A stretch of 64,000 nt of DNA, from the NCBI RefSeq assembly GCF_019429525.1, contig NZ_JAHXZL010000014.1:62001-126000 (forward strand), written 5' to 3'. The position numbers and the translations under genes are program-made. The stretch is from Sphingomonas folli. Lineage in GTDB: Bacteria > Pseudomonadota > Alphaproteobacteria > Sphingomonadales > Sphingomonadaceae. Position 1 is the stretch's first letter, and every line of letters begins with the position of its first letter. The notes under the pieces were generated by a model. It was not told where the DNA came from. It made no database searches and was given only the letters and a program-made list of their open reading frames with translations. Positions 63,625 to 64,000 of this stretch are shown piece after piece.

Positions 63625-64000
63625 ATGTCGGACGATCGCGAGGGACGGATCCGCGAGCGCGCTTATCGCCTCTGGCAGGACGAGGGCGAGCCGCACGGCA
63701 AGCACGACGAGCATTGGCACCGCGCGCAGCAGGAATTCCCGGGCGAACAGCCCGCCGACACCGCCGAGCCGCAGGACGGCAGCGACACGCCCGCCGCCAC
63801 CTCGGGTGACGAGACCACCGGCGCCGCGCTGACCAAGCCGCTCGCCAACGAGCCCGCGGACTCGCCCGCCACCACCATCCCCTCGGGCAGCCCCGAGACG
63901 GGCGGCACCGCCGCCGCCCCGAGCAAGGCGCCGCGCGCGCGCTCCGGCAAGTCCGCCGAGGCCAAGGCGCCGGGCGGCGAGACCGCATCCAAGCGTCCGG
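63625..64000 (+). CDS. DUF2934 domain protein (partial)
   Basis: The gene continues past the window end; 125 residues are visible. Residues 1-38 (RIRERAYRLWQDEGEPHGKH, then EHWHRAQQEF) form a DUF2934 domain, a short helical unit common in alphaproteobacteria. The rest is an Ala/Pro/Thr/Glu-rich disordered tail with Lys/Arg patches near the end. AAGGGAACGGG precedes the ATG. The function of the domain is unknown to me. Confidence 0.88.
   Translation, partial: MSDDREGRIRERAYRLWQDEGEPHGKHDEHWHRAQQEFPGEQPADTAEPQDGSDTPAATSGDETTGAALTKPLANEPADSPATTIPSGSPETGGTAAAPSKAPRARSGKSAEAKAPGGETASKRP

Overview
The window is GC-rich chromosomal DNA of an alphaproteobacterium, most likely Sphingomonas or a close relative in the Sphingomonadaceae. 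Supporting signs are a PhoK-type alkaline phosphatase, DUF2171/DUF2934 and DUF4893 proteins, promoters that fit the EcfG general stress sigma factor, a decaprenyl-type diphosphate synthase, a TonB receptor beside a DeoR regulator, many GTG starts, and the small palindromic repeats between genes. No phage, insertion sequence, integrase or CRISPR array is visible. Most of the window is core genome with a few accessory islands.

Layout. 0-9.4 kb: end of a probable PEP carboxylase gene, aminopeptidase N, a secreted M28 peptidase, hisZ, the UV endonuclease uvsE, a class II aldolase-like protein and a ferredoxin-NADP reductase. 9.4-19.4 kb: uvrB, a SPOR protein coupled to argS, a zinc exporter, recN and bamD. 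19.5-31 kb: mannose-6-phosphate isomerase, a PAS/winged-helix regulator, a TPR/SPOR protein coupled to dgt, polyprenyl synthase, chorismate mutase, a GAF protein, a second cation exporter coupled to a papain-like secreted protein, DUF4893, a 3-hydroxybutyrate dehydrogenase-like SDR and a YpfJ-type metallopeptidase. 31-41.5 kb: a chemoreceptor, a Tyr/Gly/Gln/Arg-rich DUF2171 protein, tRNA-Ala(CGC), Nudix, extensin-like and barstar-like proteins, a stress-promoter small protein, a transglutaminase, a BI-1/YccA membrane protein and an RNA 2',3'-cyclic phosphodiesterase. 41.5-54.3 kb: TonB receptor and divergent DeoR regulator, the ATP-grasp/alpha-E/transglutaminase operon, a DsbD/ScsB-like reductase, phoK, an FAD oxidoreductase and a hydrolase. 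54.3-61.5 kb: a Tad (Flp) pilus operon cpaA-cpaB-cpaC-cpaD-cpaE-tadB-tadC. 61.6-64 kb: a stress-promoter coiled-coil protein, a zinc alcohol dehydrogenase and a truncated DUF2934 gene.

The strongest candidate for an under-described system is the tightly overlapping three-gene operon at 44837-48092. It has the circularly permuted ATP-grasp, alpha-E and transglutaminase-like genes that usually travel with the proteasome-like protease Anbu. Here Anbu is absent and the transglutaminase has Pro where the catalytic Cys should be, while a second transglutaminase with an intact triad lies 5 kb away. The Tad operon likewise lacks its assembly ATPase gene (cpaF/tadA) and any pilin gene. Two exact GGAAC-N17-CGTT promoters tie two small uncharacterised genes to the general stress response. 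Start choices, promoters and family names rest on reading motifs, not on database searches.
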